From positions 35,063,733 to 35,127,732 of the forward strand of contig NC_068571.1 in NCBI RefSeq assembly GCF_025698545.1: a DNA stretch of 64,000 bases, written 5' to 3'. The stretch is from Gossypium raimondii (taxonomy: Eukaryota; Streptophyta; Magnoliopsida; Malvales; Malvaceae). This document shows positions 1 to 11,098 of the stretch, piece by piece. The notes under the pieces were generated by a model. It ran no database searches, was not told the DNA's origin, and saw only the letters and a list, made by a program, of their open reading frames with translations. Positions within the stretch are counted from its first letter, which is position 1. Every line of letters starts with the position of its first letter. The position numbers were made by a program, and so were the translations under genes.

Positions 1-264
1 CTTTGTAATGTATATGCTGCTGCAGGTCTTTGGCCAGAGGTCAGCGAAATGAGAAGACATCTCAGAGCTAAGGGCTTAAGAAAGCCTCCTGGAATCAGTT
101 GGATTGTTGTTAGAAGCCAGATTCACTCTTTTGCTGCTGGAGATAGATCACACCCAATGGCAGACAAAATCTATGCAAATTTGAATTCCTTGTTGCAGTC
201 AATTAAGGAAATAGGATATGTTCCTGATCTTCATTGGATATTGCACGATGATGAGTACATCTAA
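1..264 (+). CDS. PPR protein, C-terminal end (partial)
   Basis: Frame 1 is open from base 1 to a TAA at 262-264, giving 87 residues that continue from outside the window. The segment reads as the E and E+ motifs that end PLS-class pentatricopeptide repeat proteins: a last helix pair (LCNVYAAAGLWPEV), then KGLRKPPGISWI, an IHSFAAGD turn, HPMADKIYANL and a GYVPD motif. There is no DYW domain; the protein stops soon after GYVPD. PPR proteins of this class bind organellar RNA, and most known ones direct C-to-U editing in plastids or mitochondria. The targeting peptide and repeats lie outside the window, so organelle and target RNA cannot be told. The methionine at 49 is internal, not a start. Class assignment is secure; gene identity is not. 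Confidence 0.9.
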   Translation, partial: LCNVYAAAGLWPEVSEMRRHLRAKGLRKPPGISWIVVRSQIHSFAAGDRSHPMADKIYANLNSLLQSIKEIGYVPDLHWILHDDEYI

Positions 265-2300
265 AGTCCGGCACAGTTCATGACTAGTAAAATTTGGCCT
301 TAAAATGACCACGTTAAGAGAAATGAGAGGTGCAATGTTATCATCCATTGGACAAAGCATGGTGTTGATCATGAGCTTTGGTTGCTGATATTTTTGGGGA
401 TGATGACCTGGTTCTGTGTTTGTGTTGGACAATAGGTTTTGCTTCAATACGGATAATATCTAGATTTTCTCAAGACTAGATAGATATGTATCGGATGCGG
501 GCATCAAACGTGGCTACTTCCAAGTAAAATAAATAGTTGATTACACCCATCACTGAGAAAAAGACTTTGACCTAGTGCTAATATCAAATTTGCATCCTAT
601 CAAATGAAGTACTTGCAAGATCCTGAAAGTCCATAAATCCTAGATGGAAATTGGCAGGGAGAGGTTATTGTTTCATGTCCACACAATGGAACTATTCACT
701 TACTAATACAAGGCCTTAATCCTGATGTTAGTCCTTGTTATATTGCTTCTCTAGTTGCTTAGGATATAAAAATACTATGATGAACTTGCTTATTCATTGT
801 ACATAACAGTAGAAACATGTATATATTTACCATTTTTTTGATGTCTTGAATTCATTCTTTTGTGGCTGTTTGTTTCTGAAACTCTATTTTCTATCCAGCT
901 GCGAGCTTCTTCATCTTGAATTTTGTTCGAAGCATACCCTATTGAACAAAAAAAAAACCCCAAGTATATGTTATAAATTTTAATAAAATTAAAAAACTAC
1001 AATTAAATCTATAAAAAATAGATATAAAAATATAATTAGGTTATTTTTAATATACCGTGATTTTTTTTTTTAAATCCATTTTTTTATGTAGTTTTCATGT
1101 TTGTTCATGAACATTCTGTATTTTCAATCATTTTCAGGTTGTAATGTAAATGAGAGACTACTTGACATCCATTTCCTCTGTTTATTGATTGTTTCTATGC
1201 CAAATTTAACTCTAATTCTGATTAATCTGTTAACCCCTCTAAAATGGAAAAATCATCAAAATGCAAAGTAGGAACTGAAGAAGAGATAGTCTAATGAGTA
1301 TTCGTCTTACAATTAACCTATTCAAGGAGTAGGATATGAAAATGAACCATGAAATTCATAAAAATGATATAAGCAAAATGTTGAAAAAGCTAACTGCAAC
1401 TGGTTTATTGTTTGAAGAGATATAATAGACTTGTCTTGTAAAGTCTTTTGAGTTTGAATCAAATGCATATGATGAAAATAGAAAAAACAAAGAAACAAAA
1501 GGGCACTCGAACCTGGCATAAGTAAAAATGGAGTTCCTCAAGAAAAAAAATGGTCCCAAAAGAATAATGATGATTGATCTCCTTCCAAGACTCACCATGG
1601 GCATCTCACCCTTTTATCTTGCAGTTCTTGTTGAACCTGATCATTTCATTCAAACGAAGACAAAACCTAAAACATGAAACAATGTTAGGAAAACTATTAA
1701 CAAGCAAGTTGTCCTATGAATATCATCAAATCCCTGCTCTGCAATGATGTTATTATTGTGTCTGTAGACATCATATCCGAATTCTACATGTACCTTAAAA
1801 GGATAAAGCACTATCGTCTGGAAAGTAGGTTATGTATACCTATCTCTTTTCATTGGTCAATAATCATATATCTTTCTAACAAAGAATACAAAATTCCTTA
1901 TTATAGACAAAAAAAAGAGCAGGGGTTCTAAACAAAAATACTTCCATCTTCACATCAGTAATCCCCACAATAAATATGGCGATCCATGGCTAAGATTTAA
2001 TGTATCAAAAATGGAGAAACAAACAAGGAAAAGTAGAGAGGACCAAACACGTTAAAAACATATTACTACTAAAATGGAAATAATCCACTGAAATTTATAT
2101 GCAAAAACAAATAATTCAAATAATAAAAAGAATTATGGATGGCAAACTTTATCTGAATGAAATATTTAACTTATTCCACGAACAAATGAAACTAAAGGAA
2201 TTGAGAATGTTGCCTTACTAGAGCTGGTTATTCATAAGTAACTCAGACAGGTAATCTCAGTTTCTCACCACCCCCCACCCCCCCCCCTCTTTCTTGACTT
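265..2300. other. Intergenic region between convergent PPR and CCCH genes
   Basis: No credible coding region is visible. The first few hundred bases should hold the 3' UTR of the PPR gene and the last few hundred that of the CCCH gene, since the two converge. A homopolymeric C tract lies near 2270-2289. Short A/T runs near 945 and 1055 are unremarkable. Short ORFs here have no recognisable domain. Confidence 0.6.
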
Positions 2301-2453
2301 GTTCTGTGATGACAATAAATAAATGGGGCCAAAAACTATTATTTTCACTGTACATTGTCTTTCTCTATCTTGTTAATTCCCATACCACCAACCAATCAAA
2401 ATAATAAACAATTTCCCTTTTAATAGACCAGCTTGGCAAAACCAATGTCTTCA

Positions 2454-4511
2454 CTAAGCCATAATCTTGTCAAGCTGCAACTGTTTACACAATGCCAGAA
2501 ATATTTCATGATCACCGAGTTTGCCACGGAAGTTAGAATTAGAACCCTCAACAGGAAGAGTCCTGCTTGAGGTTGCCAGTGTGGTCGGAACAGATGGAGA
2601 TTCTTTCACCATTGATTGAACCAATGAAACTGTAGGTTCCATGCCACGATGCAAAATAGAACATGATTTATGAAACTGACTAAATTCATCTTCTTGAACT
2701 GGCCAATCTACCTTGCAATTGGGCGTCTCCCTTTTTGGCCAAGAATTTAAAAGGGAACCGGTGACACCTTTTGATTCGAGATCGTTAGAGAGCTTATATC
2801 CAAGTTCCTGTGTGCTTAAGTTGTGAAGTGATTGCTGCAGCTTCTCAAGGTTAGTAGAAGCAGATAATAGGGAGTTCAACGGGGATAAAGGCTCCACATT
2901 CCAAGTTGAAATTCTTTCTGACAAGGAAGCGTCAAATGCAGACTGCAAGAGAGGGTGATCATTCTTGGGAGAGAAGATGTTTGTTTCAATTGGAGATAAC
3001 ACTCTTTGTTGTTGCTCTAGCTTATCTGAAAGCACAGGAGATAAAATAGGCATAGCAGTCACTTGATTAGGACATCGAGTAGAACAGACCTCAGTAGAAA
3101 AAAGCCCATCTAAATTTGAAGACTTATGCGCCAAGTGTGGTTGTGAAAGACAGGACAAATTACTGAGATAGCGCTGCTGATGCACTTCAAAATCCAGTGA
3201 CATGTTAAGCTCCATGACTGACATGTCTTTTGCACTGAGGGAGGACCTCAAACGGCTTCCTTGAAGATTGCTTCCGGACAGATGCAAAGTTGGAACATGT
3301 TGAGGCCAACCCGTTGGTGCTTGAGAAATAACATTAGCAGAAGGTGACATGGCTGGAGAAAATGGAGATACTGATATTGCTGTCAACGCTGACGGAGAAC
3401 CAGGAAAAAGGTTCAGAACTCCCATCTTATCCATTGTAATCACAGAAGAGGCAGCAGATTGCGGAGACTGAATGCCTAATCCAGAGGATAAATAAAGTGG
3501 TCGCAGTTCCTCAGGTCTATGGGCAAAGAAGCAGACGCGACGTTTGCAAGTTGTGCCATCCTTGCAGATTCGAGTTCTGTACTGGGCAGGGTGCAGCCAG
3601 GATTCAAAAACACCATGAGCATATTCACACAAATCTCCCTGCTTACAGCTCCCTTTACGAAAATCAGGACATGGTGCACAACTGTAATGAAACTTTCTTG
3701 GGTCTCTTCTTCGAGCATTTTCACCTGGGTGCACAAAAGGACACTCAGTCCAATCATGGGAATAAGCTCGGGAACAAGGCCGGATCTTAAACGAGAACAT
3801 ACGAAACTCATCAGTGCTGTAAATACTGCTATTAATATCAGGAAAAGATGGATCAACAGGGTACTCCTTCTCTTGAGCAGAAGAAACAATATTATCAGTG
3901 GTCTTACATGTAACTGCAGTTATCTTTACGTCTGATACAAGGGATGATGAACCGCTATCATGTAATTTCTCAAGACAAACAAGACCACGATTGTTTAAGA
4001 GCTCTTCAAGGGATACTTTTATCTGGGGCATATTCCAAGGAGCAACAATAACATCAGAAGGGCGATATCCATAGGCATCAGAGACACAAGGATCAGCAGC
4101 AGCAAGTAAAAGCAACTTGACAACCTCTACAGCTCTAATAGATCCGCCCGAAGCAGCACAGTGAAGAGCAGTTCTCTTATCTGGGCCACATGAGAGATTG
4201 ACATCTACCTCTGACAGGGAAAGAATTAACTTCACTACATCGACGCTACCGTACCTAGCAGCAATCATTAACGGAGTTCTCTGCTCCACGACCATCTGTT
4301 TGGAGCTCTTCCGGTAACCATACCAAAGTCCAACCTCACCAACCAAAGAAACATGACTTGCAATCATATATCTTTGAAAACCCTCAACATCATTATCAGC
4401 AGCAAACTCAAGCAAAACAGAGAACGAACAATTATTACCTACCGCTCCAGTTAGACAGTCCATTGTCTTGGTTTCCTCAGATGAGGATGGTGTATCCAAG
4501 TTGCCACACAT
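2454..4511 (-). CDS. Ankyrin-repeat CCCH zinc-finger protein (RR-TZF family)
   Basis: An intact 685-residue reading frame. Two ankyrin-like repeats lie at about residues 77-105 (RTPLMIAARYGSVDVVKLIL) and 113-140 (RTALHCAASGGS). The RR-TZF block follows at about 240-335: an arginine-rich CHCH part (C246, C257, H261), finger 1 C281-x7-C-x5-C-x3-H299, then 16 residues and finger 2 C316-x5-C-x4-C-x3-H331. This spacing defines the plant tandem CCCH family (Arabidopsis C3H29/30/47/49/56/66 type). Members bind RNA or DNA, shuttle between nucleus and cytoplasmic granules and act in stress or hormone responses. The rest is a long Ser/Pro/Leu-rich tail of normal length ending in LDKIMA. The coding region is one exon. 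The ATG at 4511 follows a good splice-acceptor sequence, so the leader is probably spliced. The exact paralogue cannot be named. Confidence 0.95.
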   Translation of the reverse strand: MCGNLDTPSSSEETKTMDCLTGAVGNNCSFSVLLEFAADNDVEGFQRYMIASHVSLVGEVGLWYGYRKSSKQMVVEQRTPLMIAARYGSVDVVKLILSLSEVDVNLSCGPDKRTALHCAASGGSIRAVEVVKLLLLAAADPCVSDAYGYRPSDVIVAPWNMPQIKVSLEELLNNRGLVCLEKLHDSGSSSLVSDVKITAVTCKTTDNIVSSAQEKEYPVDPSFPDINSSIYSTDEFRMFSFKIRPCSRAYSHDWTECPFVHPGENARRRDPRKFHYSCAPCPDFRKGSCKQGDLCEYAHGVFESWLHPAQYRTRICKDGTTCKRRVCFFAHRPEELRPLYLSSGLGIQSPQSAASSVITMDKMGVLNLFPGSPSALTAISVSPFSPAMSPSANVISQAPTGWPQHVPTLHLSGSNLQGSRLRSSLSAKDMSVMELNMSLDFEVHQQRYLSNLSCLSQPHLAHKSSNLDGLFSTEVCSTRCPNQVTAMPILSPVLSDKLEQQQRVLSPIETNIFSPKNDHPLLQSAFDASLSERISTWNVEPLSPLNSLLSASTNLEKLQQSLHNLSTQELGYKLSNDLESKGVTGSLLNSWPKRETPNCKVDWPVQEDEFSQFHKSCSILHRGMEPTVSLVQSMVKESPSVPTTLATSSRTLPVEGSNSNFRGKLGDHEIFLALCKQLQLDKIMA

Positions 4512-5735
4512 ACTTCAATTGGACTGGTCAGAACACAACCTGTACAGAAAAAATCCAAAATATATCAAGGAAAAGCAACAACAACAACAACACCCAACAG
4601 AAGAACAAACTATAGAACATATAGAAGTCCGAATAACACTTCTCTTGAATAAGGAAACCGAAAAAGGAATAAATAAGATAAGCCAAAAAGAACAGTTTAT
4701 GTTATTAATGAAACAGAAGAGTTTTCTTTAAAAAAATGTAGACTAACTTTGATACTGAAAGAAAAGTATGGGAAAAGCTACCAGTATGTACGTATATATG
4801 CATGTATGTATATGTAAATTTATATTTATAGGGAAAGGAGTACGAAATGAGCAGAAGAGGGAAATAAACTTTTAAATAAATTTTATAACAAGGAAACCTT
4901 TGGAGTACACTAAATATTTCTTTGAACAGGAAAAAAACCTACAAAATCCTCAATTTCCGGCCAAAAATCAGAAAAAAATTACTCATTTAGGAAAAATAGA
5001 TTCCAACCTTTTAGCAATAAATCAATATTTAATTTTCAGGATTTAACGCAGAAGAGAGGGAAAAAAACAGAAAGTATATTCTAATAGTATTTCTTTAAAA
5101 TATATAACTTCTAGAAATTGCATTTATTAAAATGATGAAGATTTCATGGGCAGGGAACTTATTGTGATTGGCAATAGAAAAGAAATGAACTATAAAATGT
5201 TCAACCGAGATTACATAAACAATGGTTAAGACTTAACAAATAAAGTTCATATCAGGCTGTCATGCCAACATTGCATAGCATAAAAATCAAGAAAAAGAAA
5301 ATCTAATTTGAAATTCAAGTTGCTTTGACCTTTTCCAGATTTTGTCGCCAACCAAGCATATTTAAAAGCAAAGAATGAAGGAAGTGGTCAAGAAATCATT
5401 CAACTTTGCAACAATCATATAAGAATTAAATTAAAGGAATCATAAACAAAATTCAAAACCAAAAGAACGATAGAGAATCCCAGATACTGAGTTGGAAACT
5501 GTACCAAAATGTAGGGAGATAACAGCAGAGAATGCGAGAAGAAGAAACAAACAATCGAGAGAAAAGAAGTGAAAATAAGAAGGGTATAAATGGAAGATTA
5601 GCCACGAAATTGAAGGAATGGGAGGGGGGAGGTGGCTGCATTCAAATTTTTAATGGATAGGGGGAGGGTGACCGGGAGAGGAGGTGGTAGAGAGTGGAGT
5701 TGGTGAGTGAGAAGTGGGGATTTAGTGACCTGATA
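4512..5735 (-). other. 5' leader of the CCCH gene with candidate intron
   Basis: Reading the minus strand towards the ATG, a pyrimidine-rich tract ends in CTGTACAG at 4540, 28 bases before the start codon. This is a convincing 3' splice site. The pyrimidine-rich minus strand at about 5450-5640 would be the first leader exon; its open frame is too low in complexity to be a protein. The AT-rich stretch between them fits an intron of roughly 0.9 kb. I could not fix the donor with confidence. Inferred from sequence only; cDNA reads would settle it. Confidence 0.5.
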
Positions 5736-5767
5736 AAGCGGTGGACTGTGACCTCCCTATTTGTTTG

Positions 5768-5777
5768 TTTATTTAAA
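5768..5777 (-). promoter_or_regulatory. Candidate TATA element of the CCCH gene
   Basis: On the minus strand this reads TTTAAATAAA, a plausible TATA-like box about 30 bases ahead of the pyrimidine-rich leader of the CCCH gene. The sequence immediately upstream is GC-richer than its surroundings. Assigned on position and composition alone. Confidence 0.35.
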
Positions 5778-6604
5778 CGGGGCCGAGTGAATCGGAGCCT
5801 TGGGTGGAGCGGATGTCGGGTGAGTGCTGCTTTCCTTTCAACGTCGTCGTTAACAAAGTCAAATTAGTCAAAAGCAAATCGATCACTTGCTTTGATTATT
5901 GATGTTTTTAAGTTTGTATCAGAGGGAAATTTTTTTTTTATTTTTAATTAGTTTTTATGCAAAGTGAGTAGTTATTTTGATATGTGATTAGAGATTTATA
6001 GATTAACTGGATTAAAATATTAGGGTAATTATTACACTTTTTCTTTTTTTTAATTATAAGGAATTTCAATTCACTTTAATTGATGTCGTATAAATATGTC
6101 GTAATTATTCCATGTTTGATAGTATAAATTATAATTATGTTATCTATAATACTTAAGAAAAAATCTCTAAACAAGTAAAAATTTAAAACCAAATCATATG
6201 TAACATGTTAGCCCAAAAGCATTCGCAATAGAATTACTAATGAAGCTAACTAGAAACGAACATTTTATACAATTTTATCAAATTACTTTAACATTCCATA
6301 TTTATTGGGTTAGTCCATCTTGAATATTAACTATATTCATCAGTTGATCCTATACATAATTAACAATAACTACATGTAATTTAGTTAAAATTAGTATAAA
6401 CAATTTATATTAATAGGTATTATGTAATTTAGTTAGATACTTAGTAAATTAAATATATGTGAAATTATTTTAAGTCAATAACTTTTTGTATTATTTAAAT
6501 GAGATTAATAAAATAACATATAGCTATATCTTAAAAGTAAAATGCATATCCTAAAATTAAAATATTATTGTTATTGTATAAAATAATTTTCTTAAATTTA
6601 AATT

Positions 6605-6830
6605 ATTTAGGATGTGTTTGAAAAGCCACGAGGTAGTTGAATTTGAGTGTAATTAGCTGTAATTACTTGCATAACTATATCAATTCTTAGCCTCTCTTTT
6701 AAGAAATAGACGATGTAATTTGAGTGCTCCAATTATACTCAATTTAGTGGATCAACTAATTACAATAATTACCCAAACATACTACAAATATGTAATTACA
6801 AACAATTACATTCAAATTCAAGTATTTGAA
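6605..6830. mobile_element. MITE-like inverted-repeat element
   Basis: Two arms about 30 bases long, at 6637-6666 and 6792-6821, are inverted copies of each other: TTGAATTTGAGTGTAATTAG against TTGAATTTGAATGTAATTG when the right arm is reversed. A second outer pair, GGATGTGTTTG (from 6610) and CCAAACATAC (about 6773-6782), is of the form common at ends of hAT- or Mutator-type MITEs. True ends and a target duplication could not be set. Confidence 0.5.
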
Positions 6831-7052
6831 AGCTTTCTTTGCACAACTTTCTAATTTTTATAGTTTTAAAAAAACACACAAATAATTAAGTACTTCAAAA
6901 AGAACAATTGGTTTAATTTTTCAAAGATAAATAAAAATATTGAATAAGAATCGCCTTTGTAACAATATTTGTTGTTTTTTTTTAAAATAATAATTTTCTA
7001 ATTAAGGGATTAAATTGTGACACTAACTCAATCAAGAGTTTTATTTTTAGTA

Positions 7053-7510
7053 TATATATGGCAAAAGGAATAAAAAGTCCTTAGTAAAAAATTAAAAAAA
7101 TCAATTGAGTTATTAGGGAAAAAATACACTTAATTAAGCCTTCAATAACAAAAAATAATAATTATTAGGTCATTTCAATAACAAAAAGTGGCGTTGATCT
7201 GTTTAACTATTAACAGACATCGATGTGGTTGATGGAAGCAACGAAAAATTGGCATGTGTTATACCATGTGAATAAGCATATTTCGTCAACACATATTTAA
7301 AAATTAAAAAAGATTTAAATATGCTCATCCAAAATGAACATAGACAAATTGGTGTTCAAGTTTATTTTGAATATAGATATATATTTGTCCAAATTCTTTT
7401 CTATCGTGTAGAATATAGGAAAATATTAAAAAAATCATAAAAAGCTATTAATAATTATAAAAATGGTAAAAATATAAATTATAATAATTATTAAAAATAT
7501 TAAGAAATTA
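7053..7510 (+). repeat. Dispersed repeat, copy A
   Basis: This stretch matches the reverse complement of 18990-19436 along most of its length. Shared blocks include GGCAAAAGGA, TCAATTGAG, ATGTGGTTGA and AGCAACGA. The two copies are diverged and lie about 12 kb apart in opposite orientation. No coding capacity is seen. The element type is not known to me. Confidence 0.55.
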
Positions 7511-8496
7511 TAAAGCTAAATTTTATTAAAAATTGTCAAAATCATTTATTACAAATATAACCGAATCAAAATATCATTGATTAAAACTATTCATAGCCCC
7601 TCTACCAATCTTTAAATAGGAGGATAGCGTACTTTAATATACTCGAACCCATGGCCTCTTACACTAAAAATAATGTCGATGCCAATCGAGATAAGACTTA
7701 ATCGGCTAATTGAATTAATTTTTAATGTTATAATATTAAAATTAATGATTATTAATTTATTAAGTTTAAATCATGGTTTTAAAGAAAGACACATATTAAT
7801 AACATTTATCAAATTAAATTTATATTTTTAGATATAGTAAAAGTTAATTATATCATTGCTTAAAGTAAAGCAAAACAAAGATAAATATAAAATTACAAAA
7901 TTGAATATTGATAATTTTAACATTAAAATAAATTAAATTAACAATATATCTATAACAAGTAACCTGTAATAAATTATTAATATTATTAGTTATATTAAAA
8001 TATATTATTATTATTATTCAAATCATGATGAATTTTTATATTATTTTAAAATAAATAACATTAATATAAATTATTCTAAATTTATTAAATATTTTTTTAA
8101 AAATTATAATGGAATTACTTTTTAAATTATTAATTTTTTTAAATTTACTAAAATTAAAAAAACTAATATTATAAAAATGTTATAAATTTACAATATACAA
8201 CTCACTGCACATAATACAAGAATATAAATTAATCAATTACTAAAATGAAATTTTACACAAATATATATATATATAACACATTTATATACATTGTCTAAAC
8301 CATCCCACTTCACTTGCGGACAGCCTAGTCTAATGGATTCAATTATTCTATGCTTTCGATCAACAAAGTACTCCAAAATCATTAACAGAAAATTTAAAGC
8401 ACGTAAAAATTTTATCAAGCTAAGACTTACATATCCAAGAAATAAAATGAAAAAAATCATAAAAATAAATTATTCTTTTATTCTTTTGATTTTTTA

Positions 8497-8831
8497 GGTT
8501 ATTTTAGCCTTTACTTTTTAAATTTTAGTTAAATTACTTTCTTTTTATAAAAACTTGAGTGAACTGTTAAAATTTAATAATATTGATGTGGCAGCTCATG
8601 TGGCATTTTACATATACTTCACTCCTAACATAAATAATTTTTTATAAGCCTTTTATGTTTTTTATTAAAAGTTTGGTGATTTTTAAATAAATTTTTTGAA
8701 TTTTTATGAAATATTCGTGGACTATTAAGTTAGTTGTCACATCAATGTCGTTAAAATTTTAATATTTTAATCAATTTTTCATCCAAAAAAGTAATTTAAA
8801 TAAAATTAAAGGTCAAAAGTCAAAATAATCC
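8497..8831. mobile_element. MITE-like element with long terminal inverted repeats
   Basis: The first and last roughly 110 bases are diverged inverted copies. The left arm starts GGTTATTTTAGCCTTTAC, and the right arm, reversed, starts GGATTATTTTGACTTTTGAC; both run on to a GATGTGRCARCT block facing the centre. There is no coding capacity. No target-site duplication could be confirmed. Confidence 0.6.
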
Positions 8832-9687
8832 AAAATAAATATCGAAATAAATAAATGTTAAGGAACTAAATTTATTTTATACCACAAGAAAAGAAAAATC
8901 CAAAAAGCTTTCAAATGAAAAATAAACCAACTTGAGAAAAACAAAACAAAAACTAAGAAACCATATGTTTAGGAAGAATTCTCTTTAAGACCAAAGATTA
9001 CAAAATTATTGTTTTGATTTGTTTATTTTGACAATATATTTTTAATAAAAATGTAAATTATATAAATGATGACTCAATTATTAAATTATTTTTATTAGAT
9101 CATTTAACTTTAAAAATACAAAAATATCATTTCACTTATTGTTTCTCTTTTCTTAAATCTAAAATCGTTAAATTACTAACAATTAACAAACATGACTATT
9201 AGAAAAGTGAGAAGTGTTTTTAAAAGTGTTATGAAAAAGTGCTTATTAAAAAATAAATTTGAAAGGTTTGATTTAAGATATAAGTGTTTAGTATTGTTGT
9301 GAAAAGAACTTTTAAAATATAAAACGTCTATTTTAGACCTAATGATGTTAAGGAAGAAAAGATATATTTAAATGATATTAAAATTGTTAATGTTATTATA
9401 TACTGAAATACATCAAATTAGATTAAAATAAAATATAAAAAATTTTATTATAACTTTTTATTAATATTTTAATACATGAATTAGAAATTTTAAATATATT
9501 TAAAATAATTTATATTAATTTTTTTTGTAAAATGTAATTTGAATATATAAACTATATTAGATATTAACATAAAAACATAAAGTTAACAAATTCAAATATT
9601 CTATGTATTTGAATTAAGTTTTAAAAGGGTAATAATTGTATGCTCAATATAAATATTATAATTAAATTTTACATTAGCATTTGCAAT

Positions 9688-11098
9688 TTAAAGTGAATTC
9701 ATTAAACTACAAGCTATGACATCTCTTATTAATTCCATTTCATAACAACTTGAATTGTTTGATTCACCATCATCATCACTTTCTGCATTATGCACATCTT
9801 CTAGATCAATAATATTCTCGTAAGCCCTGTCAATATTTTCATATTCCATAAAATCTGTATAATTTCAACCAACATATTTTTGGATAAAATTGTGTATCAC
9901 CATTGTGACAAAAACAATCACAGTTTGTTTTTCAAAACAATAACTTGGCATATCCCTTAAAATGACATTTTTTTTCAAAACACTAAAAGTTTGTTCAATC
10001 ACACTACGTAATTATGAATGTAAATGATTGAATATATTTTCTTTACCAGATATAGGTCTACCTCTACGAAAGTCAAGTAAATGATAATGTTGTCCTCTAT
10101 ATGGTCCAAAATAACTATTCATTTGAGGATATCCGAATCAACAAGATAATATTTTCCTACATATCATAATATGATAAACAATTAATTCAAGAGTTTTTAT
10201 TTTTAAATTAACAATTAATGAACTTATACTTTATTATTTAAAAAAGAAATAAATGAAATATATTACCATTTGATGGGTGTGGAAATTTGTATTTTAGATC
10301 TCGAATTGCATCAAGAAATATTCTAGTGTCATGTGCCAATCCTTCCCATCCAGCCATAACAAATGTGAAACACATATTAAAATCATATACTGCCATAACA
10401 TTCTAAGTTAGGACACATTTTCTTCTAATGTAGGGAATTTGTTCATTTGGTGGAAAAATAACGGCAATATATATACCATCAATTGCATCTATGCAATCCT
10501 GAACAGATTATCATACTAGCCTTATGCATATTTTAGTTAAAAAATATTAAAATATAATAATATAATTTTAAATTTTTACCTTAAAAATACGACATATATC
10601 TAGAATCGTTTTGTATTTGTTCGAGTATTGAGCTAAAAGAATGATCATCGGGTGCAATTATATCAATAGTCATCCTTAAAACTTTCTCAAGCACAATTGC
10701 AAAGTATCGACTTATTATTGCTCTAAACTTTTGAAATCTTTCTCGACATTGGGAAACTTTTGCACTGGTGCCCAAGATGTACAAAAAAAATTCTCAACAT
10801 TTCACGAGAAGATATGTTTCTTGAAGTTTGCAAATTGTATCTTGTCTCCAAAACTTTCAACAAGCTTGTGAATACAATTTTTGACATCCTAAAATTAATC
10901 ATGCAACGTGATTCATGACCGTCAAGGATCTTTCGGATCCATGTATGGTTGCTTCAATATATACTTCTCATAATATCGTTGCACAGAAGAAGATGCAACA
11001 TGAAATAATCGGTTAAAACTTTCCAAGCGTTGTAAAATCTCTTTCTTTTCCCTTTAATCATCACTTCCATCACCACTGGTATTGTCAACCATACTCAT
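9688..11098 (-). pseudogene. PIF/Harbinger transposase (HARBI1-like), broken
   Basis: Minus-strand pieces translate as a DDE_Tnp_4 nuclease, the transposase of PIF/Harbinger elements. In order: an N-terminal helical part (VQRYYEKYILKQPYMDPKDP), the first catalytic Asp in CIDAIDGIYIAV, the second in GWEGLAHDTRIF, and the C-terminal GRPISGKENIFNHLHS...VIEQTF block with the catalytic Glu. Two canonical GT-AG introns still fit, at 10579-10499 and 10266-10157. Several in-frame stops and frameshifts lie in the N-terminal third, and single stops lie elsewhere, so it cannot make a full protein. The chosen start ATG (11098) opens MSMVDN. Host HARBI1/ALP1-like domesticated genes are an alternative, but the stops and the adjacent ORF1 favour a dead transposon. 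Confidence 0.85.

Larger units (their letters stand above)
5800..9190. other. AT-rich intergenic DNA with small repeats
   Basis: No gene is visible. The stretch is very AT-rich with long A/T runs. It holds three small repeat-like units listed separately (about 6605-6830, 7053-7510 and 8497-8831). Short ORFs in it match nothing I recognise. Confidence 0.6.

Noticed and set aside
3476..3935. Overlapping ORFs on both strands inside the CCCH gene
   Set aside because: Shadow frames of the zinc-finger coding region with no domain of their own.
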